Shown here: positions 1 through 6,039 of the stretch, piece after piece
Numbering within the stretch: position 1 is the first letter of the stretch
Layout: each line of letters opens with the position of its first letter
NCBI GenBank assembly: GCA_002172295.1
Contig: NHGO01000054.1
Span: forward strand, 40,715 to 47,719
Reading direction: 5' to 3'
Length of the DNA stretch: 7,005 nucleotides
DNA from: Gammaproteobacteria bacterium TMED139
GTDB taxonomy: Bacteria; Pseudomonadota; Gammaproteobacteria; Pseudomonadales; Pseudohongiellaceae
Program-made: the position numbers and the translations under genes
The notes under the pieces: generated by a model
The model's database searches: none
The model's input: the letters and a program-made list of their open reading frames with translations, nothing else
Told to the model about the DNA's origin: nothing

Positions 1-662
1 AAAATCAACTTCAACCACTACCAGCTAGTCAAAACATCATCATAAAGGCAGCTCAGCTCCTTCGAAAAAGAACTAACAATGTCGAAAAAGGCGCAGAAAT
101 AATTCTAAAAAAGCGCATTCCCATCGGCGGTGGGCTAGGCGGTGGAAGCAGCAATGCCGCTACCACCCTAAAGGTCCTAAATCGCCTATGGAGGTGCAAC
201 CTCTCCGATAAAGAATTAAGTGCCTGTGCTTTGCAGCTGGGTGCTGACGTACCCTTCTTTCTCGGGGGCCATTCTGCCTGGGGTGAGGGTGTTGGAGAAA
301 AACTCAGACCAATTCAGCTAGAGAAGGCTTGGTATGTCGTGATCACACCCAAATGCTCAGTCTCTACAGCCCTGATTTTTTCGCATGAAAATTTGACACG
401 GAACACTCAAGCCATCAAAATGGCCGACTTTCTGGCGGGCAGTGCCAGAGTCAGAAACGACTGTGAATTAGTCACGAAGAAACTTTACCCGAAAATAGAA
501 GAGGCTCATAGCTGGCTTAGTAAGCATGCAGAAACTCGAATGACTGGCACCGGTGCTTCAGTATTCGCTAAGTTCACAAGTGAAAAGCAAGCCAGAGCTG
601 TGCTTGAGCAAGCACCCAAAGGCATGCGAGGATTCGTGGCTGAAGGAGTCAATTCATTATAG
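1..662 (+). CDS. ispE: 4-diphosphocytidyl-2-C-methyl-D-erythritol kinase, 5'-truncated by window edge
   Basis: IspE is a cytoplasmic GHMP kinase that phosphorylates the 2-hydroxyl of CDP-methylerythritol with ATP in the MEP pathway to isopentenyl diphosphate. The reading frame is open from the first complete codon at base 3 and gives 219 residues before TAG at 660-662. E. coli IspE has about 283 residues, so roughly 65 N-terminal residues, including the N-terminal catalytic lysine, lie outside the window. The glycine-rich GHMP ATP-binding motif PIGGGLGGGSSNAAT starts at base 120. The LGADVPFF motif around base 240 carries the family's catalytic Asp (GAC 246-248). The C-terminal GHMP motif MTGTGASVFAKF begins at base 540. 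No ATG or alternative start inside the window should be taken as the true start, because homology continues to the left edge. The tRNA-Gln and prs that follow are the expected neighbours. Family assignment is near certain. Confidence 0.97.
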   Translation, partial: NQLQPLPASQNIIIKAAQLLRKRTNNVEKGAEIILKKRIPIGGGLGGGSSNAATTLKVLNRLWRCNLSDKELSACALQLGADVPFFLGGHSAWGEGVGEKLRPIQLEKAWYVVITPKCSVSTALIFSHENLTRNTQAIKMADFLAGSARVRNDCELVTKKLYPKIEEAHSWLSKHAETRMTGTGASVFAKFTSEKQARAVLEQAPKGMRGFVAEGVNSL

Positions 663-670
663 ACTTGGGG

Positions 671-699
671 TTCTCAAATATAGTTGAGTTATCTAAAAT
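671..699 (+). promoter_or_regulatory. Possible sigma70 promoter for tRNA-Gln
   Basis: TTCTCA (671-676, 4 of 6 to the -35 consensus) is followed after 17 bases by TAAAAT (694-699, 5 of 6 to the -10 consensus). Transcription would start near 706, about 39 bases ahead of the mature tRNA. The site lies just behind the ispE stop codon. A small perfect hairpin (699-704 with 709-714, loop GCCT) overlaps the predicted start and has no T-run, so I do not call it a terminator. Read-through from ispE into the tRNA remains possible. Confidence 0.4.
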
Positions 700-744
700 A
701 ACAGGCCTCTGTTAGTTAATTGAGTTAGCGGCAGACAGAACAAT

Positions 745-819
745 TGGGGTGTCGCCAAGTGGTAAGGCACAAGGTTTTGATCCTTGCATTCGTTGGTTCG
801 AATCCAGCCACCCCAGCCA
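745..819 (+). tRNA. tRNA-Gln (anticodon UUG)
   Basis: The cloverleaf folds completely. The acceptor stem is 745-751 with 809-815, all seven pairs Watson-Crick. The D stem is 754-756 with 766-768. The anticodon stem is 770-774 with 782-786, with loop TTTTGAT carrying anticodon TTG at 777-779. The T stem is 792-796 with 804-808 (one G-U) around loop TTCGAAT. The discriminator is G816 and CCA is encoded at 817-819. UUG reads CAA and, by wobble, CAG codons for glutamine. The weak U1-A72 end pair and G73 are typical of bacterial tRNA-Gln. It sits between ispE and prs, as in Pseudomonas. Six T residues (820-825) follow the CCA directly. Confidence 0.98.
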
Positions 820-823
820 TTTT

Positions 824-853
824 TTGACAAACCGATACAACAAAAAATAGTAA
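824..853 (+). promoter_or_regulatory. Probable sigma70 promoter of prs
   Basis: TTGACA at 824-829 is a perfect -35 hexamer. The best -10 candidate is TAGTAA at 848-853 (3 of 6, spacer 18), inside an A-rich stretch. A start near 860 would leave a leader of about 20 bases that still contains the Shine-Dalgarno sequence at 868-872. The strong -35 and the position, only four bases behind the tRNA CCA, support a dedicated prs promoter. The weak -10 limits confidence. Confidence 0.45.
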
Positions 854-867
854 AGACGTGCCCACTC

Positions 868-872
868 GAGGA
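868..872 (+). promoter_or_regulatory. Shine-Dalgarno of prs, fixes the GTG start
   Basis: GAGGA, seven bases before GTG 880. No comparable sequence precedes the ATG at 895, so this site decides the start. Confidence 0.7.
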
Positions 873-879
873 AGCAAGC

Positions 880-1830
880 GTGGCAAACAACTTAATGGTT
901 TTTACCGGCAATGCTAATCCAGTATTGGCTGATGCTATTGCTAGAAATATAGGCGTCCCGCTCGGGTACGCTAGCATCAGCAAGTTCAGTGATGGAGAGG
1001 TATCTGTCGAATTAAACGAGAATGTTCGTGGGAAAGATGTATTTGTTATTCAACCTACTTGTGCACCAACAAACGAAAGCATAATGGAACTGTTGCTAAT
1101 GTCTGATGCACTTCATCGAGCGTCGGCAAACAGAATAACTGCGGTTATCCCATATTTTGGTTATGCAAGACAAGATAGACGGGTTCGGTCGGCGAGAGTC
1201 GCTATCAGTGCTAAAGTCGTTGCTGATATGATTGGCGCAGTGGGTGTTAACAGAGTGCTTACCGTCGACCTCCATGCCGAACAGATTCAAGGGTTTTTTA
1301 GTATTCCCGTTGATAATGTGTATGGCTCCCCAGTCTTGACCGATGACATTGAAAGGCAGAACTACTCAAATCTTACGGTAGTGTCCCCTGACGTTGGGGG
1401 CGTAGTAAGAGCCAGGGCCGTTGCAAAGCAAATTAACGCAGACCTTGCGATCATAGATAAGCGACGGCCAACGGCTAATGAAGCACAAATAATGCATATC
1501 ATTGGTGATGTGAAAGGCAAGAGTTGTTTAATAGTTGATGATATGGTGGATACTGCTGGCACACTATGCAAAGCGGCCGATGCGCTCAAAGATCACGGCG
1601 CCACGAAAGTCGTCGCATACTGTACTCACCCAGTCCTATCGGGCCCTGCGATCCAAAACATTGAGGAGTCGAATTTAGATTCACTTGTAGTCACGGATAC
1701 GATTCCCCTGAACGAGTTAGGTAAAAACTGCAAACGAATTCGCCAACTCTCAATGGCTAAACTGTTAGCGGAATCGATTAGGCGCGTAAGCAATGAAGAA
1801 TCCATTAGCGCGATGTTTGATAATACATGA
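880..1830 (+). CDS. prs: Ribose-phosphate pyrophosphokinase (PRPP synthase, class I)
   Basis: Prs transfers pyrophosphate from ATP to ribose 5-phosphate, making PRPP for purine, pyrimidine, NAD, histidine and tryptophan synthesis. I choose the GTG at 880 as start: GAGGA (868-872) lies seven bases upstream, and the product is then 316 residues, against 315 in E. coli. The frame stays open further upstream to a TTG at 784, but that would begin inside tRNA-Gln. The ATG at 895 lacks a ribosome binding site. Visible motifs are the FSDGE segment (36-40), NENVRG (46-51), the catalytic loop [10 protein letters not shown] with the following RVRSAR (92-106), the metal-binding [11 protein letters not shown] (130-140, His132), [11 protein letters not shown] (169-179), DKRR (193-196) and the PRPP-binding loop DDMVDTAGT (220-228). 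The end, [10 protein letters not shown], is almost identical to that of E. coli. No key residue is missing. It probably has its own promoter at 824-853. Confidence 0.98.
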   Translation: MANNLMVFTGNANPVLADAIARNIGVPLGYASISKFSDGEVSVELNENVRGKDVFVIQPTCAPTNESIMELLLMSDALHRASANRITAVIPYFGYARQDRRVRSARVAISAKVVADMIGAVGVNRVLTVDLHAEQIQGFFSIPVDNVYGSPVLTDDIERQNYSNLTVVSPDVGGVVRARAVAKQINADLAIIDKRRPTANEAQIMHIIGDVKGKSCLIVDDMVDTAGTLCKAADALKDHGATKVVAYCTHPVLSGPAIQNIEESNLDSLVVTDTIPLNELGKNCKRIRQLSMAKLLAESIRRVSNEESISAMFDNT

Positions 1831-1855
1831 GTAGATAAACACCGCCGGATAAAAC

Positions 1856-1988
1856 AAACTGTGCCCTCAATGCACGGTTTCAAATTAACCCTTTGTTTAG
1901 TTGGTCGCAGATTAAACAAAGTTGAATAGCTAGGGTTCGAAAATAAGCTGAATGATTAGCATCGTTCTGTTTAGAGTTGGGAACCCTA
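1856..1988 (+). promoter_or_regulatory. prs-rplY spacer with three successive inverted repeats (putative structured leader)
   Basis: The 175-base spacer holds three possible RNA hairpins in series. The first pairs AAACTGTGC (1856-1864) with GCACGGTTT (1872-1880), nine pairs with one G-U and a 7-base loop. The second pairs CTTTGTTTA (1891-1899) perfectly with TAAACAAAG (1913-1921) and extends inward by three more pairs, two of them G-U, to a 7-base loop. The third pairs TAGGGTTC (1931-1938) perfectly with GAACCCTA (1981-1988) across 42 bases and ends four bases before the rplY Shine-Dalgarno sequence. None is followed by a clear T-run, so a classical terminator for prs is not evident, although the first could be a weak one. 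The arrangement could instead be the 5' leader of the rplY-pth-ychF operon. I see no convincing promoter in the spacer. Confidence 0.4.
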
Positions 1989-2005
1989 TATTAGAGGAAT
2001 AACAA

Positions 2006-2698
2006 ATGTCTAAAGAATTAGAACTAAGCTGTTCTGTTCGAGAAGACTTAGGGAAAGGTGCGAGCCGCCGCCTACGTCGTCTGAACAAATCTATTCCAGC
2101 CATCCTTTATGGGGGTGAAAAAGAACCTGCCTCTCTTACCATTGCTCATAAAGATATAGCAAAGGCTACAGAAAACGAGGCCTTCTTTTCGCAGATAATT
2201 ACGCTTAAAATTGGCAGCAAGAAAGAGAAAGCTGTAATAAAAGCACTGCAGCGGCATCCCGCTAAACCATTTATATTGCATGCGGATTTCCTGCGAGTCA
2301 GTGATAAGCAAGCTATAACAGTTAGAGTCCCGATCCATTTCCTTAATGAGGATAAGTGTGCAGGAGTTAAAATCGGCGGGGGTAATATATTAAAGACACT
2401 TAATGAGATTGAAGTGTCTTGTCTACCAAAAGACCTGCCTGAGTACATAGAAGTGGACATGCTTGAGATTGAACTTGGTGATTCAGTTCATCTCTCCGAC
2501 ATTACCTTGCCAGAAGGCGTGATTAGTGTCGCCCTATCCGTGGGAGAGGAAAATGACCTGTCTGTAGCCACCGTCCAAATGCCTCGTGGAACTGCTGAAG
2601 ACGAAGAAAGTACGTCCGAAGAAGACGGTACCGATGAGCAGGCCGATGGCGAAAGTTCTGATGGTGATAAAACCTCTGGTGAAGACGAAAGCGCGTAA
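2006..2698 (+). CDS. rplY: Large ribosomal subunit protein bL25, long CTC/TL5 form
   Basis: bL25 binds 5S rRNA in the central protuberance of the 50S subunit. The product has 230 residues. The N-terminal L25 domain (about 1-92) contains GKGASRRLRR (16-25), IPAILYGG (30-37) and the ALQRHPAKPFILHADF region (80-95). A second beta-rich TL5/CTC domain (about 97-190) follows, with the typical GVKIGGGNI and CLPKDLPEYIEVD segments. The last 34 residues (197-230) are a low-complexity tail with 16 Asp/Glu and a single Lys. E. coli L25 is only 94 residues, the N-terminal domain alone. The two-domain form with acidic tail is the common version in Pseudomonas and many other bacteria. ATG 2006 is preceded by AGAGGA (1993-1998) at a seven-base spacing. 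pth follows after 30 bases, so the two are probably cotranscribed. Confidence 0.97.
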   Translation: MSKELELSCSVREDLGKGASRRLRRLNKSIPAILYGGEKEPASLTIAHKDIAKATENEAFFSQIITLKIGSKKEKAVIKALQRHPAKPFILHADFLRVSDKQAITVRVPIHFLNEDKCAGVKIGGGNILKTLNEIEVSCLPKDLPEYIEVDMLEIELGDSVHLSDITLPEGVISVALSVGEENDLSVATVQMPRGTAEDEESTSEEDGTDEQADGESSDGDKTSGEDESA

Positions 2699-2728
2699 AC
2701 AAGCTGTTTGGCATCCGAGACGAGACGA

Positions 2729-3313
2729 ATGCTCGATCATCCAATAAAGCTTATTGTGGGCCTTGGAAATCCCGGCCCACAGCACGAGAGTAACCGTCAT
2801 AACGCAGGTGTGATATTTCTTCACCACCTCTGCAGTCGCTATGGCGGGCAACTTCGTGTCGAGGCTAAGTTTTTTGGTGAATTCTCTTCTATAAGCATTT
2901 TAGGAAGTGAAACAAGGCTTCTCTTTCCTACAACCTTCATGAACAACAGCGGCAAATCTGTAGCGACGGTTTGTAAGTTTTTCAAAATCGCTCCAGAGAA
3001 CATGTTGGTAGCGTATGACGAAATTGATTTTGATGTGGGAACAACTCGCTTCAAAGAGGGCGGTGGTCACGGCGGGCATAATGGTGTACGTGACATCATA
3101 GATGCCATCGGAGGGAAGAAAAATTTTTTCCGCTTGAGGATTGGTGTCGGACATCCAGGCCATAAATCCATGGTAGCCAACTACGTCCTGAGTGACCCTT
3201 CTCGAGCAGAGGCAGACGCCATTATGTCAAATATTGAAGACGCCATAAGGGTTGTACCAAAAACCGTAACAGGTGATTGGGAAGAAGCTATGAAATTTTT
3301 ACACAGTAACTAA
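2729..3313 (+). CDS. pth: Peptidyl-tRNA hydrolase
   Basis: Pth cleaves the ester bond of peptidyl-tRNAs that dropped off the ribosome, recycling tRNA; it is essential in E. coli. The frame is open from a TTG at 2708, but that codon has no ribosome binding site. ATG 2729 gives 194 residues, exactly the E. coli length, with purine-rich GAGACGAGACG just upstream as a weak Shine-Dalgarno. The active-site residues known from E. coli (Asn10, His20, Asn68, Asp93, Asn114) all appear here at a constant offset of four: Asn14 in GLGNPG, His24 in NRHNAG, Asn72 in FMNNSG, Asp97 in YDEID and Asn118 in GGHNG. The gene lies 30 bases behind rplY and 11 bases before ychF, forming a translation-related operon. 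Nothing is truncated or unusual. Confidence 0.97.
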   Translation: MLDHPIKLIVGLGNPGPQHESNRHNAGVIFLHHLCSRYGGQLRVEAKFFGEFSSISILGSETRLLFPTTFMNNSGKSVATVCKFFKIAPENMLVAYDEIDFDVGTTRFKEGGGHGGHNGVRDIIDAIGGKKNFFRLRIGVGHPGHKSMVANYVLSDPSRAEADAIMSNIEDAIRVVPKTVTGDWEEAMKFLHSN

Positions 3314-3324
3314 AGGCAAAAAAA

Positions 3325-4416
3325 ATGGCGGTCAAATGCGGTATCGTGGGACTTCCGAATGTTGGAAAATCTACGCTATTTAATGCGCTAACAAAGGCGG
3401 GGATCGCCGCGGAAAACTTTCCTTTCTGCACGATCGAACCGAATTCGGGAGTCGTCTCAATTCCTGATGAACGCCTTGATCGACTTGCCGATCTTGTGAA
3501 ACCTCAAAAAGTTATCCCCACGACTGTTGAGTTCACAGACATAGCTGGCTTAGTAGCTGGCGCATCAAAAGGTGAAGGTCTTGGCAATCAATTCCTGGCT
3601 AACATACGAGAAACTGATGCGATTGCGCATGTCGTAAGGTGCTTTGAGGATGAAAACGTTACCCACGTTTCGGATCTCATTAGTCCTATGGCTGATATTG
3701 AAACTATTAATACAGAACTCGCGCTGGCTGATTTGGAAACCGTGGAGAAAACCCTTGATAGGGTTAGTCGGGTAGCAAAGAGCGGCGATAAGGAAGCACA
3801 ATATCAAGTAAATTTACTGGAAAAAGTGAAATCTCATCTTGACGAAGCAAAGCCTGCCAGAATTCTTGAACTTCATAAAGAGGAGCATGCTAATCTTCAA
3901 CCATTACATCTACTTACGGCAAAACCAGTCATGTATATCGCTAATGTTGATGAAAACGGCTTTGAGAATAATCCGCATTTACAGAAGGTTCAGGAGATAG
4001 CAGCAAACGAGAACGCAGTGGTTGTTGCCATATGCAATAAGTTAGAAGCAGAAATTGCGGAGCTCGAAGAGGACGAAAAACTAGAATTTTTGCAGGATCT
4101 GGGCATGAAAGAAGCTGGCTTGAATAGGGTAATTCGAGCAGGATACAGCCTATTAGGCTTGCAAACATATTTTACCGCGGGTGAAAAAGAAGTGAGAGCA
4201 TGGACTGTAGAAAGCGGCGCTTCTGCGCCAGCTGCGGCTGGTGTGATTCATACGGATTTTGAAAAAGGTTTTATTCGGGCGGAAGTTGTCGCCTATCAAG
4301 ACTTCGTTCAGAATAATGGAGAGGTCGGCGCAAAAGACGCAGGAAAATGGCGTTTAGAAGGTAAAGAGTATGCAGTTCAAGACGGGGATGTGATCCATTT
4401 CAGGTTTAATGTTTAA
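3325..4416 (+). CDS. ychF: Redox-regulated ATPase YchF (Obg-related, OLA1 family)
   Basis: YchF is a TRAFAC-class P-loop protein that hydrolyses ATP rather than GTP, binds ribosomes and has been linked to the oxidative stress response. The product has 363 residues, the same as E. coli YchF. Visible parts are the P-loop GLPNVGKS (9-16), the switch segment FPFCTIEPN (32-40), G3 [19 protein letters not shown] (72-90), a coiled-coil-prone helical insertion (about 125-175), the ATP-favouring G4 variant NVDE (207-210) in place of NKxD, and a C-terminal TGS domain (about 278-361) with FIRAEV and the terminal [13 protein letters not shown] 3325 is preceded by TAAAGG (3311-3316), which overlaps the pth stop codon, so translation is probably coupled. 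The pth-ychF pairing is widely conserved in Proteobacteria. The next gene starts 15 bases after its stop codon. Confidence 0.98.
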   Translation: MAVKCGIVGLPNVGKSTLFNALTKAGIAAENFPFCTIEPNSGVVSIPDERLDRLADLVKPQKVIPTTVEFTDIAGLVAGASKGEGLGNQFLANIRETDAIAHVVRCFEDENVTHVSDLISPMADIETINTELALADLETVEKTLDRVSRVAKSGDKEAQYQVNLLEKVKSHLDEAKPARILELHKEEHANLQPLHLLTAKPVMYIANVDENGFENNPHLQKVQEIAANENAVVVAICNKLEAEIAELEEDEKLEFLQDLGMKEAGLNRVIRAGYSLLGLQTYFTAGEKEVRAWTVESGASAPAAAGVIHTDFEKGFIRAEVVAYQDFVQNNGEVGAKDAGKWRLEGKEYAVQDGDVIHFRFNV

Positions 4417-4421
4417 CACTT

Positions 4422-4427
4422 GGTGAT
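4422..4427 (+). promoter_or_regulatory. Shine-Dalgarno of the M20 peptidase gene
   Basis: GGTGAT matches the 3' part of the AGGAGGTGAT consensus and lies four bases before ATG 4432, which favours that ATG over the in-frame TTG at 4420 and GTG at 4423. Confidence 0.5.
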
Positions 4428-4431
4428 ACTT

Positions 4432-5802
4432 ATGAGAATTTACAGGACCGGAATTATTCTAACTATTTTTATTCTGGGCACCACCGTTAGAGGCCAGACA
4501 TTAGAAGACGAAGCGGTTAGTTGGCTTCAGGAATATATAACAGTCGACACTATTAATCCGCCCGGAAATGAGTACCGCGCCGTAGATTTTCTGGCAGACA
4601 TTTTTGAAGCAGAAGGCATCGAGTATCAAACCGCAGAAAGTGCTCCTGGACGCGGTAATATCTGGGCGCGCCTAGAAGGCGGCGATGAGCCGGGTCTAAT
4701 ACTTTTACAGCACTCTGACGTTGTGCCAGCCGACGAAGAATTTTGGACAATCCCAGTGCTATCTGGCGCCATCCGTGATGGTGTTATTCTCGGTCGCGGG
4801 GCGCGCGATATGAAAGGGCTGGGAACTCTTCAACTCGCCACCTTTCTGGCCCTTCACCGATCTGGTGTTGAGCTAAACAGAGACGTGGTATTCCTGGCCA
4901 CCGCTGATGAAGAGGCGGGAGGATTGTACGGCGTTGGCTGGCTGATCGATAATCGCCCAGAAATTTTCGAAGACATCGGCATCCTGCTCAATGAAGGCGG
5001 TGGAGGAAGCCGGGTTGGCCAAAGCGTAGTCTTCAGCGTTGAAGTCACTCAGAAAGTCCCAGTGTGGCTTCGTCTTTATGCTGTCGATCGTCCCGGCCAT
5101 GGTTCATCGCCACGAACTACAAGCTCGGTAACACGAATCGTTCAGGCTTTAAACACTTTGCGGGAGAACCCCTTCCCGCCCCGAATTATTGGTCCGGTAA
5201 ACGAATACTTCGGCGCATTGTCAGTAGATATGGACCAAGAGTGGGCTGGCTCCTATGCCGATATCCAGTCAGCCATCAACGATCCCAACTTCGTGGACAA
5301 ATTGCACGAGGCTCGGCCTGGCCACAATTCTCTGATTAGGGATACTTGCTCCATGACTCGCATGAGCGGCTCTAATAAGATTAACGTGATTCCACCAACA
5401 GCTTGGGCTGAATTAGACTGTCGCATACTGCCAGATAAGCCAGCGGATCAGTTTATTAGCGAACTAGATGATTTGATTGGCTATACCGGTGTCGAAATCC
5501 AAACAATTATGGCCTTTACCCCCGCGATCTCCGAGACAAACTCCAGACTTTACAGGGCTATTGACTCTGTGACGCAGGAGCTGCATCCAGGATCTCGAGT
5601 CTTGCCGTCTGTCAGCACTGGCTTCACCGACAGCCACTTTACAAGGGATTTAGGAATAATCAGTTACGGATTTAATCCTATAATAACCAACAGGGGGGAA
5701 CACACGGGTGTTCACGGCAACGACGAGCAAGTCGGCGAGCAAGCATTCCGCCGTGGCGTCGCAGACTACTATGCTGTAGTGAGAAATGTAGTTATCGACT
5801 AG
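4432..5802 (+). CDS. Exported M20 family zinc metallopeptidase
   Basis: The protein has 456 residues and belongs to the M20 (ArgE/DapE/CPG2/ACY1) clan of dinuclear zinc exo-peptidases and amidohydrolases. The N-terminus (R2, R5, hydrophobic 8-19, probable cleavage after VRG at 19-21) looks like a Sec signal peptide without a lipobox, so it should act in the periplasm or outside. All active-site positions are present: His94 and Asp96 in HSDVVP, bridging Asp126 in GRGARDMKG, catalytic Glu160 and ligand Glu161 in ATADEEAGG, Glu188 in LNEGGGG, and His428 in HTGVHGNDE near the C-terminus. The lid/dimerisation domain (about 205-325) carries the usual His223 in RPGHGSS. I cannot name the substrate; the signal peptide argues against cytoplasmic DapE or ArgE roles. 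The ATG follows ychF by 15 bases, suggesting cotranscription. Its sampled GC (about 55% by hand) exceeds that of ychF (about 48%). Confidence 0.93.
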   Translation: MRIYRTGIILTIFILGTTVRGQTLEDEAVSWLQEYITVDTINPPGNEYRAVDFLADIFEAEGIEYQTAESAPGRGNIWARLEGGDEPGLILLQHSDVVPADEEFWTIPVLSGAIRDGVILGRGARDMKGLGTLQLATFLALHRSGVELNRDVVFLATADEEAGGLYGVGWLIDNRPEIFEDIGILLNEGGGGSRVGQSVVFSVEVTQKVPVWLRLYAVDRPGHGSSPRTTSSVTRIVQALNTLRENPFPPRIIGPVNEYFGALSVDMDQEWAGSYADIQSAINDPNFVDKLHEARPGHNSLIRDTCSMTRMSGSNKINVIPPTAWAELDCRILPDKPADQFISELDDLIGYTGVEIQTIMAFTPAISETNSRLYRAIDSVTQELHPGSRVLPSVSTGFTDSHFTRDLGIISYGFNPIITNRGEHTGVHGNDEQVGEQAFRRGVADYYAVVRNVVID

Positions 5803-5810
5803 CACTGGTA

Positions 5811-5839
5811 TTGACATTTTAGAAGTAAATCGACAAAAT
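5811..5839 (+). promoter_or_regulatory. Probable promoter of tRNA-Met with GC-rich discriminator
   Basis: TTGACA (5811-5816, perfect -35) is followed after 17 bases by CAAAAT (5834-5839, 4 of 6 to the -10 consensus). The next bases, TCGCGGCC, are a GC-rich discriminator, the feature known for stringently controlled stable-RNA promoters. Transcription would start near 5846, giving a leader of about 80 bases before the tRNA. The promoter begins eight bases behind the M20 stop codon. The leader contains a small CGGC/GCCG hairpin (5843-5846 with 5852-5855). Confidence 0.6.
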
Positions 5840-5925
5840 TCGCGGCCTTTCGCCGGCGTAGAGAAAATTGTTTATGATCGGTTTTTACTTACTCCGAACG
5901 AAACAACTGGAGAATTCAGAACAAC

Positions 5926-6002
5926 GGCTATGTAGCTCAGCTGGTTAGAGCACAGCATTCATAATGCTGGGGTCGGTGGTTCAAGTCCACCCATAGCTAC
6001 CA
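5926..6002 (+). tRNA. tRNA-Met, elongator (anticodon CAU)
   Basis: The acceptor stem is 5926-5932 with 5992-5998, in which the first pair is G-U. The D stem is 5935-5938 with 5948-5951. The anticodon stem is 5953-5957 with 5965-5969, with loop TTCATAA carrying anticodon CAT at 5960-5962. The T stem is 5975-5979 with 5987-5991 around TTCAAGT. The discriminator is A5999 and CCA is encoded at 6000-6002. It is not the initiator, since the three G-C pairs of the initiator anticodon stem and the C1-A72 mismatch are absent. The GGCTA start and the overall similarity to E. coli elongator tRNA-Met argue against tRNA-Ile with a lysidine-modified CAU. A tRNA-Met near ychF is also found in Pseudomonas. 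Confidence 0.96.
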
Positions 6003-6016
6003 TACAAAACCACAAA

Positions 6017-6039
6017 AGAGCCCAGTATGACTGGGCTTT
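6017..6039. terminator. Bidirectional Rho-independent terminator between tRNA-Met and the HAD gene
   Basis: AGCCCAG (6019-6025) pairs perfectly with CTGGGCT (6031-6037) around the loop TATGA. On the plus strand the stem is preceded by AAAAG and followed by TTTA. On the minus strand it is followed by CTTTT. It therefore suits termination of the tRNA-Met transcript and of the convergent HAD gene, whose TAA stop (6038-6040) sits at the base of the stem. Confidence 0.8.

Noticed and set aside
684..727. Direct repeat TTGAGTTA at 684-691 and 720-727 around the tRNA-Gln promoter
   Set aside because: Eight bases in AT-rich spacer DNA with no further copies seen; insufficient to propose an operator.
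784..879. Upstream extension of prs to a TTG at 784
   Set aside because: It would start inside tRNA-Gln and add 32 residues with no counterpart in E. coli Prs; GTG 880 has a good Shine-Dalgarno and gives the expected length.
693..983. 96-codon minus-strand open frame across tRNA-Gln and the prs start
   Set aside because: It runs through the tRNA and the antisense of prs, with no recognisable protein features.
1922..1949. TTGAAT with TAAGCT (16-base spacer) as rplY promoter
   Set aside because: It matches only 4 of 6 and 3 of 6 positions, no better than chance in an AT-rich spacer, and it lies inside the inverted repeats.
1987..1992. TATATT as a -10 box for rplY
   Set aside because: Transcription would start near the ATG and remove the AGAGGA Shine-Dalgarno at 1993-1998.
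2708..2728. TTG 2708 as start of pth
   Set aside because: There is no ribosome binding site, and seven extra residues would precede a protein that has exactly the E. coli length from ATG 2729.
4420..4431. TTG 4420 or GTG 4423 as start of the M20 gene
   Set aside because: GGTGAT at 4422-4427 overlaps or follows these codons and is placed to serve ATG 4432, which also begins a clean signal peptide.
5064..5339. 91-codon plus-strand open frame within the M20 gene
   Set aside because: It overlaps the conserved M20 lid domain in another frame, has no family resemblance and no ribosome binding site; it is a shadow frame.
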